Source of the DNA: Papilionanthe hookeriana x Papilionanthe teres
Taxonomy: Eukaryota > Streptophyta > Magnoliopsida > Asparagales > Orchidaceae
Direction of reading: 5' to 3'
Length of the DNA: 64,000 nucleotides
NCBI GenBank assembly: GCA_022702705.1
Contig: CM040423.1
Coordinates: forward strand, 113,393,738-113,457,737
Positions 47,554 to 60,075 of this stretch are shown one piece after another (position 1 is the stretch's first letter; every line of letters begins with the position of its first letter). The translations under genes and the position numbers were made by a program. A model generated the notes under the pieces. It was not told the DNA's origin. It saw only the letters and a list, made by a program, of their open reading frames with translations, and made no database searches.

Positions 47554-49191
47554 TGCACTGAAAATATATACGGTTTTACTATCTAATTTTACCCATTTTT
47601 GGTGATATTGCACTTTAAAGAAAGATACTTTTCATGATTTGCTGCAGGTATGATGATTTGAGGTGGTTGGAGTGAAAAGAAGCAAAAATGAATAAATCCA
47701 GAGCAAAAAGGAGCAAAAAAGAGCAAAATGATGCAAAAAGTGTTCTGGTGCCGCCGGCGCCCAAATCGAGGAGCACAGCAATTTAATGGCATGATAGAGC
47801 GTCGCCGGCACCCAAAGTCGGTGGAGTTCAAATTTGAATAGATTTGGCTACTTTTTGAAGGGATGCCTATGAAAACTCATGGGATTTCATCCCTATCTTA
47901 TAAGTAACTACTTTTGGACAAAAAGTGGTGTGGAAAAAAGTGTCAAGAGAGTGTCTTGTGTATTTTAGAGTGTTAGGGTTTAGGAGTAGAGAGTGTAAAG
48001 TGAAGATTTGAGAGGGATTCTTCTCTAAGGAGGGGAGGAGAAGAGTTAAAGTGAGAGATTTGCTTCTTCCTTTCCATTCTAAAGAGAGAATCAAGAGTTA
48101 GTATAAGAGAGAAGAGGATTCAAAGGAACTTCAAGGGAATTGTATTGGGGAAGAGAAAGAGATAAGTTGTATTTTCTTTTGTGGTTTGTATGACTTTTCT
48201 TTTATATATAAAATCCATGTTTTATTGTATCTTCTCCATGAATTCTGAGTAGTCTCCCTTGTCTTTCTTCTTGCATAAAGACGTAATGATGGATTGTGGA
48301 TTTGATGTGCTTTTAATGTAATGAAGAAATTGTGACGGTTTTTTATTTAGAACTTAATTTACTTTCGATTTGGCCAATTGAAATGTTAAAATATGTTGTT
48401 GAACATTAATTTTGAAAATATTTAATGTCCTACAACAATAATGAAAGCTCATTCAATTTCTATGGATGAATTGCATAGTTCATGGGAATTGAGTGCAAAT
48501 ATATAGGGAAATGTGTTTTGACGGACTTTAATGTGGAGATTTCAGGGTGACAGGCTGAAATCCCCAAATTGGTTCTAAGATTAGTAATTAATATCAAAGG
48601 GTAGCCTTCAGGTGAATGGTGAGTGGGAGCTCCGAAGTGAGAGACGGTATCCTCCCAGCCTAGCCTTAGAGTTAATAACTAAACTTAGAATATGTCAATG
48701 TTCTTTTCTTACTTAGAAGAGGGGGTACTCTTTTAAGGGTAAAGAATCATCTATCCTCCTAAGCACAATAAAATAGATAATTCTTCCATATCAATCCACA
48801 CATCATGTTCTCATTGCAAGAGGAAAAATACTTTTCTCATATATCAAAAATCTTTCAAATACTTAATCTAGTGTGTCTGTTAGTTAATCCTGTTCTTAAA
48901 GTTGCTAGAAGTAATCATAGTTAGTTAATGGTAATTGTTTCGTTGTTCTTATTGTTTCCTACATAGTAGTAGTAAGTAGTAAACTTTAACTTCAGTGCTT
49001 TTTACACATTGTGTAAACGCTTTCTTAAAACTTTGTATTTCCCTGTGGGATCGATAACCAGGACTCCATTAGAGCCCTGTATTACTTGATATGATACATA
49101 TACTTGCATTGAATGCTTGAACTTAAAAAAATTATTATAAATCTATAAATCTGACTTCATAAATTCTTGCAAACTATAAAGTCAAGCATCA
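47554..49191 (+). mobile_element. Element A 3' LTR (1,638 bp)
   Basis: It starts TGCACTGAAA and ends AAGCATCA. It carries GGTGCCGCCGGCGCC at 47747-47762 and CGTCGCCGGCACC near 47800, a possible TATA run (TATATATAA, 48203-48212), and the uninterrupted target of giant LTR copy 1 at 48717-48721 (tctta). The flanking bases tagcg on the right would be its TSD, but the left partner is outside the window. Confidence 0.88.
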
Positions 49192-49346
49192 TAGCGCCGC
49201 AATTCAGAAAATAGTTTATGCAAAAGAAAGGTTGGATTGAAGAGGATTCCACAGAAGAATTCCCGTTTCGTCCATTCTACAAATTGTTCGTTCATGCTCA
49301 GTCCATTGGAGATTTAAGAGTTGAGGATAGTTCTAAGGAAGAGTGA
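49192..49346 (+). pseudogene. ORF3a C-terminal fragment of element C
   Basis: The end WIEEDSTEEFPFRPFYKLFVHAQSIGDLRVEDSSKEE (seen at about 49232-49346) matches the C-terminus of ORF3a in A. An in-frame stop lies near 49222. The 5' part is cut off by element A. Confidence 0.7.
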
Positions 49347-50182
49347 AGGCTTGATTATTGTGTTTATATGTCTATGTTTGTGTGCAGTTTGCTTTGCTTT
49401 GATTAGATGTTATGTTTGGACTTGCTTTCTTGTTCAGTTGTCAGCGTTATTGTGTTGTGGTTGTGATCGACGCTGATTCTTAGAGTCTATGGTTTGATTG
49501 TGTGTTATGTTGAGTGTTATTACGATGTGGTTGTAATTTGAATTATATATATATAAGTGATGTTTTGTGTTGTCTGTGTTATGAATATAGTTTGCCAAGG
49601 ATTTAGTACGTTATTCAATGCTTATTTAGACCAATTAGACGTCGGAGCGGGCTTGAAAAGATCGAAATTGCAAAAGAAAGTTGGAAACCCAAGTTTTGAA
49701 CGGGCGTCGAACGGTGCCCAATCCAACATCGTTCCACGCCCAAAGTCAGAGAGTTTGGCCTGTAATGCAGAAAATTGTTCTGAATGGTGCTAGCACCTGC
49801 CCCGTTCAGTGCTAGGCCAAAAATTTTTCCCAAACTCATTTAACCCTGAGACCCGCCATTTTTGCCCAAACCACTGTCTTCTACCTCCAGCCAAGGCCGA
49901 TTTTTGCACCTAGGGCTCACTAGCATTGGGGTTAGAAGCGATTTCGTGGCCAAAAAAGTTTGGATTTCATCTTCTCTCGATAAGTGCTTCACTTTAAACT
50001 AATTTTTTTTCGATTTTTACCGTGGAAATCTCCTACATTAAGATGATTTGATATTTTGAGGTTTTTAGAAAAGATTTGGAGATTTTCCATGAGATTTGAG
50101 TTCTTACCTACTTAATTTACTTCAGAGACATTTACATTGTGATTTTGGAATTTGTTGGGATTAATTTAAAATTATTAGACAA
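49347..50182 (+). other. Spacer between ORF3a and ORF3b of element C
   Basis: A noncoding leader similar in layout to 41896-42608 of A. It contains GGTGCTAGCACC, a perfect 12-bp palindrome at 49786-49797, and weaker repeats at 49700-49742. The cttcactttaaacta...gtggaaatctcc text is shared with A and C leaders. Confidence 0.6.
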
Positions 50183-51280
50183 ATGGCTCCAAGATTGGCT
50201 AAGGGGAAGAGGAAGTTTGAATATGTTGAGAGCTGATCTGTTAGTTTCAAGGCTTATTCGCGCTTTAGCACATCTCTAACTAACAAGATATGTATTCAAG
50301 AGCGAGCCTTTGAAAATCCTGGAGGAGAAATTGAAGATTTGATAACGATTCGTAGATGGTAGATTTTATGTTGTTTTACTGCTGATGTGATGTTAGGTAT
50401 TGTTTGAGAATTCTATGCTAACCTCTACTATTCGGAGAGCGAGTATATTTTGGTTAGAGTTCAGATGGTTGAGTTTACCCCTGCCCACATCAATGCATTA
50501 TTTCAATTGCAAGAACCTTTCTGTTGCGAGTATGAGACCTTTTCTGTGGTGAACGAAGCGTTGAATATGATTATAAACTTTTTGACTGATGGAAAAGGGG
50601 AATAGAACATTAAGCAGAGGATGAGAATTAATTTCCCCCTTTCTACTCTGAATCCTGTATCGAAAGCCTAACACTACTTTATTTATGCGAGACTGCTACC
50701 CACCAACCATCACAGCGAGGTGACTCTTGATAGAGCTGCTCGGAATTACTGTATTCAGAACATGATGGAGATAAATATTGGGGCTATTATTCATAAAATT
50801 ATTATGTCTATTTCAAAAGTAGAGACTACAGAAGGAGTGGGACACCATAGCCTGATTCATACCCTGTGTATTCAGTCAGGTGTAGTAGTTGATGATAATG
50901 ATGAGGTGATCCACCTCCTGAAGCCCATTAGCAAGCTGAATCTAATGACCTATGCAGCCCATGTGAGTTGGAAATGGAGTAAGACATCTGATGAAACTTC
51001 CTCTAGTCAAGATAGACCATCTACTTCCAGTAAGCCTACTCTGCATGATGTTATGGATCAGTTGGAGAGACTGAACACCAGAGTAGAGGGACTAAAGACA
51101 AGGAACAAGATTAATGATGATTATCAAGTGCGGTGGAGATAGTATGAGATAGCCTACCATGACTCACAGATGAGATTCTTCAGGGATGATACTAGCACTG
51201 TGTTTCCTACATACCCTGACTATACTCCATACCAGCCCAATGAACCAGATGATGGTGATGCTCCTGTCGAGAGTGATTAG
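50183..51280 (+). pseudogene. ORF3b of element C (broken)
   Basis: It runs from the ATG at 50183 (MAPRLAKGKRKFEYVES) to the TAG at 51278, 366 codons if undisturbed. Blocks correspond to those of A: REFYANLYYSESEYILVR, VEFTPAHINALF, IINFLTDGKGE, HYFIYARLLPTNHHSEVTLDRAARNYCIQ, HHSLIHTLCIQSGVVV, then a Ser/Thr-rich link and the helix LHDVMDQLERLNTRVEGLKTR. Stops are at about 50235, 50362, 50603 and 51140. The long open part is 50720-51142. Its function is unknown. Confidence 0.7.
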
Positions 51281-52112
51281 TAGTGTTGTTGTTTTATTTT
51301 ATCTTTATTTGATGATGTAATTATGTGTTGCACTGTGTTATACCAGGGACTTCTCTGATTTGTGGTTGTATTGTACTTTTTATTTGGTTATGTGTGTGGT
51401 GAATCGGATGCCGAATTTGAACAATTAAGTTAAGTATGTGTGAAGTTGTTAGTGTGAAATTTGTAAGTTTCATGGATTTCATTTATGAAGTTATGTTGTT
51501 TGTTTTGTTTGAATTTTTGTAAGTATAAGTATCTAATCTTCTTATTATTATTAAATTAAGTGATTGGAAGATTGATTAAGGGCAATTCGAGGTTGAATAT
51601 GATTTACGAATTTCAAAAATTAAAAATTTTTGGAACCTCGCCGTGACGAGAAAACCCGGCGACGGCGAGGCAGAAGTCGCGGTCAGTTTTTCCCGAAAGC
51701 GCCTTATGAAATTGATTAGCTCGCCGACGGCGAAAAGCCTACGGCGGCGGAGACAGAAAAGAACTATGTTGTCCAGGTCCAGCGGAAGCACTATTCATCA
51801 TCCCTTTCCTCGAATTTTCAAAAAAGCTGACTTAGGGCTTGAGAGAGATCTTGGACTTGAAGTGATTTCAACACTTTTTGACACCGAATTTCATCTTCCC
51901 TTGGTAAGAGCTTCACTCCTATGCAAAAATTTTTTATTTTCACCATGAATTTCTTCTACATTGGGATATTTTGAAAAATTTTGAAATGTGAAGAAAATAC
52001 TTGGAAGAATTTCATAGAAATTGATTTAAATGGATTTTAATCGTTGTAGGAAGCCTTCTTAGTAATATTTTGGAGTTTAGTTAAAATTTTTGTAAATTTC
52101 ATAGATCGAGAA
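51281..52112 (+). other. Spacer before ORF3c of element C
   Basis: It repeats the layout of the ORF3b leader. A GC-rich inverted repeat CCTCGCCGT...ACGGCGAGG (51636-51670) takes the place of the GGCGCC repeats, and the leader text gagcttcactcctatgcaaaaattt and ttcaccatgaatttcttctacatt follows. Confidence 0.6.
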
Positions 52113-53299
52113 ATGTCTCCACGACAAAAGCGACGAATAGATTATGACAAAACACGATTCATTAATGCTAGAGCACAAACTCGATATTTTGAAAATATAC
52201 GAAGCAAGAAAATGCATTGAATCGAGTTTCGAGAATGTCAAGGAGGAGAAGTGGAACAAGTTATAAAGGAGCAAGGATGAGAAAAATTTTCTTATGTTAC
52301 GAACGGAAGCGATACATGAAAGTTGTGAAGGAATTCTATACAAATTTAACACGAAGTGAAAGTGCCTTAGGTTAGGGTTAGAGGATTTTTTGTAGATTTA
52401 ATGACTATTAGAGTAAACGCTTATTATGAAGTTCGAGACACCTACGCTGGCGAATATGAAACTTTTGGAACTATGGAAGGACCATTGGAAGAGGTGATCG
52501 ACTTTCTCAGCGATGGGAAAGAATTACGGGAAGATAAACGGCGGGGAACGGGTAAACTTCCCTCTTTATTCTAAATGCAACATCTAAAGCTTGGCATTAT
52601 TTTTATTTGTTCTACTTTGTTACCTACCTACCACCATAGTGAGGTAACAAGAGATAGAAGCAGGTTCTGGATTTTGTATTCGAACTAGAAGAGTATTAAT
52701 GTGGGAAATATTATATATAAAAACATATTAGCTGATATTTAGAAATGAAAGTGGAGGACTAGGACATGTTTGGTCTTATGTGCACTTTGCGATTATACGG
52801 GGTAGAGGCAAGAGATGATAAGGAATGGATAGAGCATGAAACCCCTTACTCGAGCTAATATAAAGAAATATGAATCCCACGAAGGATGGAGATCTAGGAC
52901 AAGGGATTATGTACCTTCTTCAAGTAGAGATATACCTACTTGGTTATGAACCACCCCCTCGGTACACCACTCCTACCCTTGAAGATCCGATGAATGAGTT
53001 AACCACGAGTAGAAAGAGTTTTGGGATTATTTGGAGAAAATATGGAAAGAACATTTGAGCATATAGATCAAAGGATCGGAGGCTTAGAGAGAAGACACGA
53101 TTATGATAGTGAATATCTCCATCGACATTCAGAGTACGGGATTGCATACTATGAAGCTGAGCGTCGTTATAGGAGTGGTGATTTAGATGTTGTCTTTCAC
53201 GAGTGCCCTCGTTATACACGGTACCAACTTTGCTCAACCTTCTCTCATCTGGAGATCGGGGGAGACGACATAGTTTGGGATTTTAATGTAGAAGATTAG
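52113..53299 (+). pseudogene. ORF3c of element C (third ORF3 module, broken)
   Basis: It opens MSPRQKRRIDYDKTRFINARAQTRYFENI, clearly the ORF3b-type start, and ends in an acidic tail (GGDDIVWDFNVED, stop at 53297). The C-terminal block RRHDYDSEYLHRHSEYGIAYYEAERRYRSGDLDVVF matches the end of ORF3b in A (EDYLHRRLEFDIAYYDAQVRFVRGEFDVIF). The length is not a multiple of three and several frameshifts and stops lie between 52200 and 53020. It is a third copy of the same module. Confidence 0.65.
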
Positions 53300-53757
53300 A
53301 GTTTTTTTTGTTTTGTTTGTTTGATTTGTTTAGATTTGTTGTTTTGCAAACTTTATTATTTACGTGTGTAATATTTTAGTACTTTAAATGGACTTTAGAC
53401 TTGATATGTTGTTGTTTGTGACGGTGATATTAAATTTCTTATGTGTGTTAAATTAGTTGCGAATTTATATATATATATATTGGATGTTAGTCGTTTCTTT
53501 AATGTATTGTTTTAAATTGTAAATGTATGTGTAGTAACAAATTAAGTTTTCTTTGTTATGTTTGATACTTATTTTAAAAATTTCCATCCACCGCACTTTC
53601 TCTTTAAATATTATATATGGAAGAATACTAACGGTCTGAGTTGTAAGTAATGAAAAAGCTGCAAAATTTTCGAAGAAAAGCCTAGAAACTCAAGGTATGA
53701 TGAATTTTATTTATATACTCACTTTTCCTTATGTATGTAGTATAGATAGAAAAATTT

Positions 53758-53773
53758 AAGTTTGGGGGAAGGT
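53758..53773 (+). other. Internal polypurine tract, element C
   Basis: AAGTTTGGGGGAAGGT, about 0.85 kb upstream of the 3' LTR. Confidence 0.5.
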
Positions 53774-54165
53774 AAAAATACAAATTTAATTATTAAATTG
53801 TTCTTAATATCTTTATTTTTAATTATTATTAAATAATTTTCTATAGTAATTTTGAGTCGATAAATATGAGTTGCTTTATTTAATTGTTATATAAAGTTAA
53901 AAGAAAATAATTCGAGTAATTGATTAATTAATAGAATAAGATGTTTGGTTAAAAGGAATAAGAATATAGTAAACTATTTAAAGTAAGAGAAACTATATTC
54001 TAAAATTGGAAATTCTTAAGTATATAGATGAAAAAGAAAGGATAAAAATTAAATGAAGTAAAAGTTATGAAATATATAAACGAAAATATTTTTAAGTTTC
54101 AAATTTAGGAAGAAAGTTGAAGTTCAAAATTATTAACAAGCTATCCAGATACAGTAATCCTCACT

Positions 54166-54218
54166 TGAAAAGAAAAGAAAAGAAAAGAAAAAGAAAAGAA
54201 AAAGAAAAGAAAAGAAAA
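54166..54218 (+). repeat. (AAAAG)n purine tract, element C
   Basis: Regular aaaag units followed by gaggagaagcttgaggag, as in A. Confidence 0.8.
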
Positions 54219-54627
54219 ATATAAGTGAGGAGAAGCTTGAGGAGATGCCTTATAAAAAATTGGCTTGAATGGATTGACTAAAGGGTAAAACTTAATTATA
54301 TTTCTAAACTTATATTTATGGATTAGTATTTTATTAAATAGTGTTTTCTTGAATTTTATCATCTAAATATCTTAAGTAATTTACTTATTTTAAATATAGT
54401 CATTCTAGAAATAAATAATTTAGAAATCTTAGACACGATAACTAAGTAATCTTATCTCTATAAAATTTATTTAAATTACTTAGAAATATTTCTATTTAAC
54501 TTTATTATAATGTTATTTAAAATTAATTCATATATTATTTAGTTGATAAATTCTATTATAGAAATCATTATTTTTGTTTAGTATTAAAATTACTTGAGGA
54601 CGAGTAATAATTAAGTTTAGGAGATTT

Positions 54628-54854
54628 TGATCACGAATAATACATCAAGAAATTCATATCTATTTTTGATGAAATTACACTTTAAAGAAAGATATTTTCT
54701 TTATTTTATTGCGGGAATAAAGATTTATTAGTGATAGAAGCAAAAGCGAAATGGAGGCAATTTGGATCGGAAAAGGAGGAAATTCATGCGGAAATATAAC
54801 TACACTTCGTAAACGGCGAGATCGAGAAGAAATTTACGAAGGAATTATAACTAC
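54628..54854 (+). mobile_element. Element C 3' LTR, first 227 bp
   Basis: It starts TGATCACGAATA after the PPT and shares the gaaattacactttaaagaaagat block with the LTR starts of A and B. It is cut by the giant LTR of element E, and its continuation is not found in the window. Confidence 0.75.
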
Positions 54855-57082
54855 TGTTGACCTCATTTTTGATGAGGTCTTCCTTTTCTTCTTTTTAGTG
54901 CTTAGGATCTAGCCATAGACTTTCTGCTTTGGTATCTTAGAGGACTAGATTGGGACCCGCCTTTTAGAAATTCAAACCACTTCTAAACTCCACACCAAAC
55001 TCCACAAACTTGACTATAGACCCCTAATCACCTAGAGGAGGTTGAAATCAAATATGGAAGTTTAAAGGATATGAGTTCATATAGGACTCTTTGGCATGGG
55101 CCCTTACAGGTGGCACAGTACGAGTGAGGGCGACTTACACACACACACATTACACTTATACACTACACTTACACACTACATTTCCACACACTTCCTAAAA
55201 CCACACCCATACCCAACTTGACCTCCTGACTCATGTAGGTGATTCACATGGATGGTCCTTAACTACCTAAGCCGCTTGGTAAGGGGTTAGGAACAACATA
55301 ATGAATGCCTGAATGAGTCCTTTCATAACTCATATGGGCTTGAAATGGCTTCATGGCTCAACCATGATTTCACCCCACCCAAATTCACCCGATCTTCAAT
55401 TTCCAAATTTTCAGATTTTGACCCGGGACCACACACTACTAAACACAGAAACGGCGAAATTACTAGAATTTTTTGCAAAATTTCCAAATTACCCTAAAAT
55501 TTCCAAAATCAATCCCAAACACCTCCACATCCTCAAATTGATCATCCATACCCGAAAAATACCAAAAATTCCAAGAAAACCCCCCAATACCCTCCAAATA
55601 CCCGAAATACCCTTCTTGGCCTAAAAATCCAAAGAGAATTCAGAAAATTCCCAGAAAATTCCAGAAAATCCCAAGCCTTTCCCAATTTCATTTTGTCCAA
55701 CTACACCATGGGCCAATTTTGTCAATTTACCTACTTTTGTAGAAACCCCAAAATTGACCGAATTTAACCCAGAAGTGGACCACGATGTCGAGCCAGGCAT
55801 ACCCGATTGACCCCGATTTTGGTCCAATTCAATTCACAACTTCAATTCAACATTCCCGATACCAATTTAGACCAAATCCAAGTCCAATTTGATTGACATT
55901 TGGATCCAATTTCACTTTGGGCCTTAAAGCCACGGTGGACCCCATGACACGAACTTAACCCCAGACTACTTGAATTCAACTCCAATTAACCCCCGAAATC
56001 TTTTCTAAAACTTCCTTGTAACATCCTCATAAACAAAACACTAACATGATTTGCCCAAGATTTTTGACCCGAGCCCACACTCGGGGTCAACCCCAGAAAT
56101 CAAAAAGCCCAATTTTGACAAAACAACGAATTCGACCCAGATTCAAATCCAAATCACCCCCAATTTGTTTCAAATCACTCATGACACATCCATGAGCTAA
56201 ACCCAACAATTATTTGGCCCAACCTCTTTACAAAATTCCCATCCATAAATTCATTTTTAAACTTAAGGGCCCATTCCTTAAACCATTTTAAAAAAAGCCC
56301 ACTTCCACCAAATCCAAAACCCCAAAAAAATTCTTCCAAAGCCCATATGACATTTCCCCTCATCATATTTTCAATTAAAATCATCCCTAAGTCCTAAACC
56401 AATCATCAAATAATTCTAAATGAAGCTTCATCCAAATTTCCACCAAATTATCCAAAATCCTTAAAATCCTTTTTTATGAAATTGACTGAAACCTTTTCCC
56501 AGACGAATGGAGCCATGGAGCCATGCACAAGCCATATGCAAGCCATGAGAGCCTCTTTACATGTCACCATGCCATTTTGGGCAAAAGGAGGAGGCTCTTT
56601 CCTTAATTCTAAAGGTGATTAACCACTTGCATGATTCCGCTTAAACCATGCTTAAGCACTAATTGTGCTTGGATGGTGACTTGACCCCTCTCTGATTATC
56701 TTGAGCCGAATCACTTTTCCCTCGGCCAAAACCGGGCCTTGGGTGGTGCACCTAGCCCGAATGGGTGGGTTGACCCATTTAGGTTCAAATTTAGCCATGC
56801 CCCATTCCACTTTGAATCGAAAGCCTTTACACATGGCATTTGCCGATTAATGCACACTAAACCCCAGGCCACGACCACGACGAAGATGGTGACCATTGCA
56901 CAGCCGGCGGCCACCGGACCGCCGGAAAACACCATGGCTGAGAGCTCGCATGTGAGCCGACATTGAAATTCTCACTTGCTTGGCTGCCCACAATCCCGAG
57001 TGGCTACCATGGCTGATCTTCTCCTCATCAGGAGCCGGCGATCCCGAGCCCAACTCCCCACTGAGAGGCCTTCCGCCCTCTC

Positions 57083-57090
57083 TATTCAAA
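57083..57090 (+). promoter_or_regulatory. TATA-like box of giant LTR copy 4
   Basis: TATTCAAA, one base different from the other copies, followed by ctctcggcc. Confidence 0.45.
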
Positions 57091-57509
57091 CTCCACCCCT
57101 CTCGGCCATGAAGGAGAGCTAAGCACAAACCTTGCCAAAACTACGCCAAAATTGTTCCGGACCCTTCTCCACCCTTAGAGCACTTGATCCCAGGTGGAAT
57201 TCCCCTGTCATTTCTCCTGCGAAAGCTCGATTTCGAGTTGAAATTCCACCCAAAACCGGGACACTTCTCCACGGTGAGCCAATTCTCAAATTGATTGGCT
57301 CTACACCTTCACCGGACGAGGGAAGGTGTTCACCGACAAAAGCCCCATCTCCGGACCACCCGGTTGCTCCGGCCTCCGAAGCTTTGTGATCGGGCTTGGT
57401 CGAAATCATATCCGGACAATTCACGGACCGGGAGACTTCATGCGGAGCTTGCTTGGGACCCGATCGAAGGTGCGACAACTCTCGGATTGAAGCCGCACTT
57501 CTACGAGCC

Positions 57510-57517
57510 AAGGTATG
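57510..57517 (+). other. Candidate 5' splice site, giant LTR copy 4
   Basis: AAGGTATG, 423 bp after the TATA-like box. Confidence 0.35.
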
Positions 57518-57588
57518 AGCTAACTCTTCATCCCGAGCTTCGAAGATTCTACATTTCAAATGCCTTGGTTTCGATGCATGTTAGCTAG

Positions 57589-57622
57589 TATAGATGCGTT
57601 CGTCTCTTGAGACGAATCCATA
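57589..57622 (+). other. Conserved stem-loop, giant LTR copy 4
   Basis: TATAGA..TTCGTCT pairs with AGACGAA.TCCATA. One G-T pair (or mismatch) replaces a pair of the other copies, and the loop is shortened. Confidence 0.55.
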
Positions 57623-59689
57623 GAGTATAAGAACGTAAAAATCCATTGAGAATCGAGTGAGATCTTAGGGATTTAGTGTGGACGGCTCTCGGGTGAGAAC
57701 ACTTGGGGACGATGAACGGATGCGCGTCCATTCGATACACGCGCGGACGAACGGCTCGGATGGCGTCGGACCGGGGAAACGGTGCGAGAACCGCGGGGCC
57801 CGAGCGCTGGCGACTCGAGTGGCGGCGTCGAATGGGAGCGCGCCGCGTGGCCTTCGGAGGCTAGAGGATGCGGCGGCGCCGCGTGGATAAATAGAAAATT
57901 AGGGTATTTTCTTATTTATTTAATTCCCTAAACTTCAAAATTCATATCTCTGTGTAGGAAAATCATAAAAATAAAATAAAAATACCCTCTTGCTCGGTGA
58001 ACGAGAGGAGAATAATGTGGAAAAGAAATCATTTAATTTCATCGAGTATTTTATTTTTTATAATTTATTTACTCTCTGCATTGTTTTAATTCTCCATGCA
58101 TGCATACAATTCACCATGGCATGAGACTATAGGGCTTTTGAAGCCTCTGAATTTGGGAACATTCCTTGAATTTTCCAAAGTCGAGAGGCCATCCTATGAA
58201 GAGTTCTTGATTTTTCAAGTTCGGGTCACTGTTTTGAGTATTTTAATTCCAGTAAATAGCATGTTGTGAAATAAATTCTAGGAAAATTTGGTGATGTTCC
58301 TTATGACTAGAGAACCCTAGGAAAAATAGATTTTGGCTTAGTTCATTCAAAACGACCACTAATTGACTTAAACACCCAAAATAGGTCTTTAATTAATTAG
58401 AGTTAACCAGGTATCAAATTGACTTGAAATCAATTCTCCACTGACCTTTAGGATCAGAGGAATCCACCATAAAAATTTGAGGTCGATTGGACTTGGTTAG
58501 CCCCACTAATTGGGTTGATTAAGTCACTTAGCCATTTTAAACTTTAAAAATTCATAACTTTTAAAATACTTTTCAAAAATTCACCAAATTGGTTTTGGAG
58601 CCTCTCTGATATCAGGGGAACCTAAGAAAATTAAAATTTCAATTTTCTAAAAAAGTTGATTTTTAATAATATTTTAATACTTTTAATAATTAAAAAATAA
58701 AAAAAATAATAAAAATCACAAAAATAATAAAATTCACCAAAATGTCACATTTTGAATTTTAATCACTTAGGAGCAAATCCCACATTTTTCCTAGGTCTAT
58801 TTAGTGAGATATTGAATTTTAAAGCTTTAAGGTAATTTTAAAATTAAAAAAAAAATGTATTTTCTAGCATTTTCACTAAAATAATTATAATAAATCATAG
58901 AAAAATCAGAAAATTGCAAAATTTGATTCTCTGGTTTCCTTGATATCGAGAGAGATTTTTGAAAAATATAAAACCCATTTTTCAACATTTATTTTATTTT
59001 TAAATTAATTAACACTCCAAAACTTAAAATAATTATAATAAAAATAATATAATTCAAAAAATCACCAAAATTGGTCCAAGTGCTTCTCTGGTCATTAGGA
59101 ATGTCCCCTAATTTTCTTGAGGACAGAAACTTTCCTTTGGTCATGTTATCAAATTTTCCTTGAAAATCTCTATTTTCCACAAAAATAATTATATAAATAA
59201 ATTAAATACAGAAAAATCACATTTTCTCCTCTCATGTCTTTATTGACATATGAGTGAAGTCACATAAAAATTTCAAGTTCATTTGAGTTCGATTTAGTAA
59301 GTTATGAAATTATTAAGCTTAAAGGGTAAAATGGTAATTAAATTTTATTTTTAACCCTTAATTAAAACTTTAGGTTTAATAAAAAATTAACAAGTAAAAT
59401 ATTTGATCTTAATCTGATTTGGATGATTGAAATTTAAATAATTAAAGGGTAGAAACTCATTAAATAATTTTTTAAAATGATTAAACTTTAATTAAATAAT
59501 GGATTAAATTTGGAAGAATAATAAAATTGGAATTATTAAAATAGGGATATTTTTAGGAAGAGATTTATTCTTTAATTTAAAAATCCCTAAACTAATTATA
59601 TCATTAATACTCGATTTTTAATTAAAATGATAACTCAAATTTAAAATATTAAAAGACTTAATTAAATTATTAAACTCTTTTGAAATTTC

Positions 59690-60075
59690 GATTAAAATTA
59701 AAAATAAAGTAAATTAAAGATAAATTAAATTAAAATTAAATTAAATTTAATAATTGAATTAAATTAAATTAAAACAAATTAAATTAAATTAAAGCTAAAT
59801 TAAAATTAAATTAAATTAAATTAAATTTAATAATTAAATTAAATTAAATTTAATAATTAAATTAAATTAAATTAAACAATTAAATTAAATTAAATTAAAT
59901 AATTAAATTAAATTAAATTAAATAATTAAATTAAATTAAACAATTAAATTAAATTAAATTAAATTAAATAATTAAATTAAATTAAATCGAAATCAAATTA
60001 ATTAAACACCAAATCAAATTAAATTGAACTATGTTAAACTAAATTAAAACTCGATTAAATTAAGTTGAATTAAAT
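59690..60075. repeat. (AAATT)n tract, giant LTR copy 4
   Basis: An aaatt array with regular aataattaaatt insertions, different in phase from copies 1 and 2. Confidence 0.8.

Larger units (their letters stand above)
6439..49191 (+). mobile_element. Element A: Athila-like Ty3/gypsy retrotransposon (nested host)
   Basis: This plus-strand element reads 5' LTR remnant, PBS, gag, protease, RT, RNase H, integrase, ORF3a, ORF3b, PPT and 3' LTR. It is split by element B (8872-36762) and truncated element D (42609-44952), and its 5' LTR is split by giant LTR copy 1. Without inserts the visible part is about 12.5 kb. Gag shows the Athila-type block ending in QLRSGKEL, and pol has the order PR-RT-RH-INT of Ty3/gypsy. 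The two LTR pieces share their 3' 470 bp with roughly 90% or more identity by eye. Every ORF carries stops or frameshifts. It is inserted in the 3' ORF region of element C. Confidence 0.85.
53300..54627 (+). other. 3' untranslated region of element C
   Basis: No ORF. It has AAGTTTGGGGGAAGGT at 53758-53773 (internal PPT), an (AAAAG)n tract at 54166-54218, and the terminal PPT AAGTTTAGGAGA at about 54613-54624, in the same order as in A. Confidence 0.7.
49192..54854 (+). mobile_element. Element C: 3' part of an older Athila-like element
   Basis: Visible are the end of ORF3a, ORF3b, ORF3c, a 3' UTR with internal PPT and AAAAG tract, the terminal PPT and 227 bp of 3' LTR. Element A is inserted in its ORF3a and giant-LTR element E in its 3' LTR. 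Gag, pol and the 5' LTR must lie left of the window. Unlike A and B it shows three ORF3-type modules in a row. Confidence 0.75.

Noticed and set aside
49192..49196. tagcg as confirmed TSD of element A
   Set aside because: The left partner lies outside the window, so it cannot be confirmed here.
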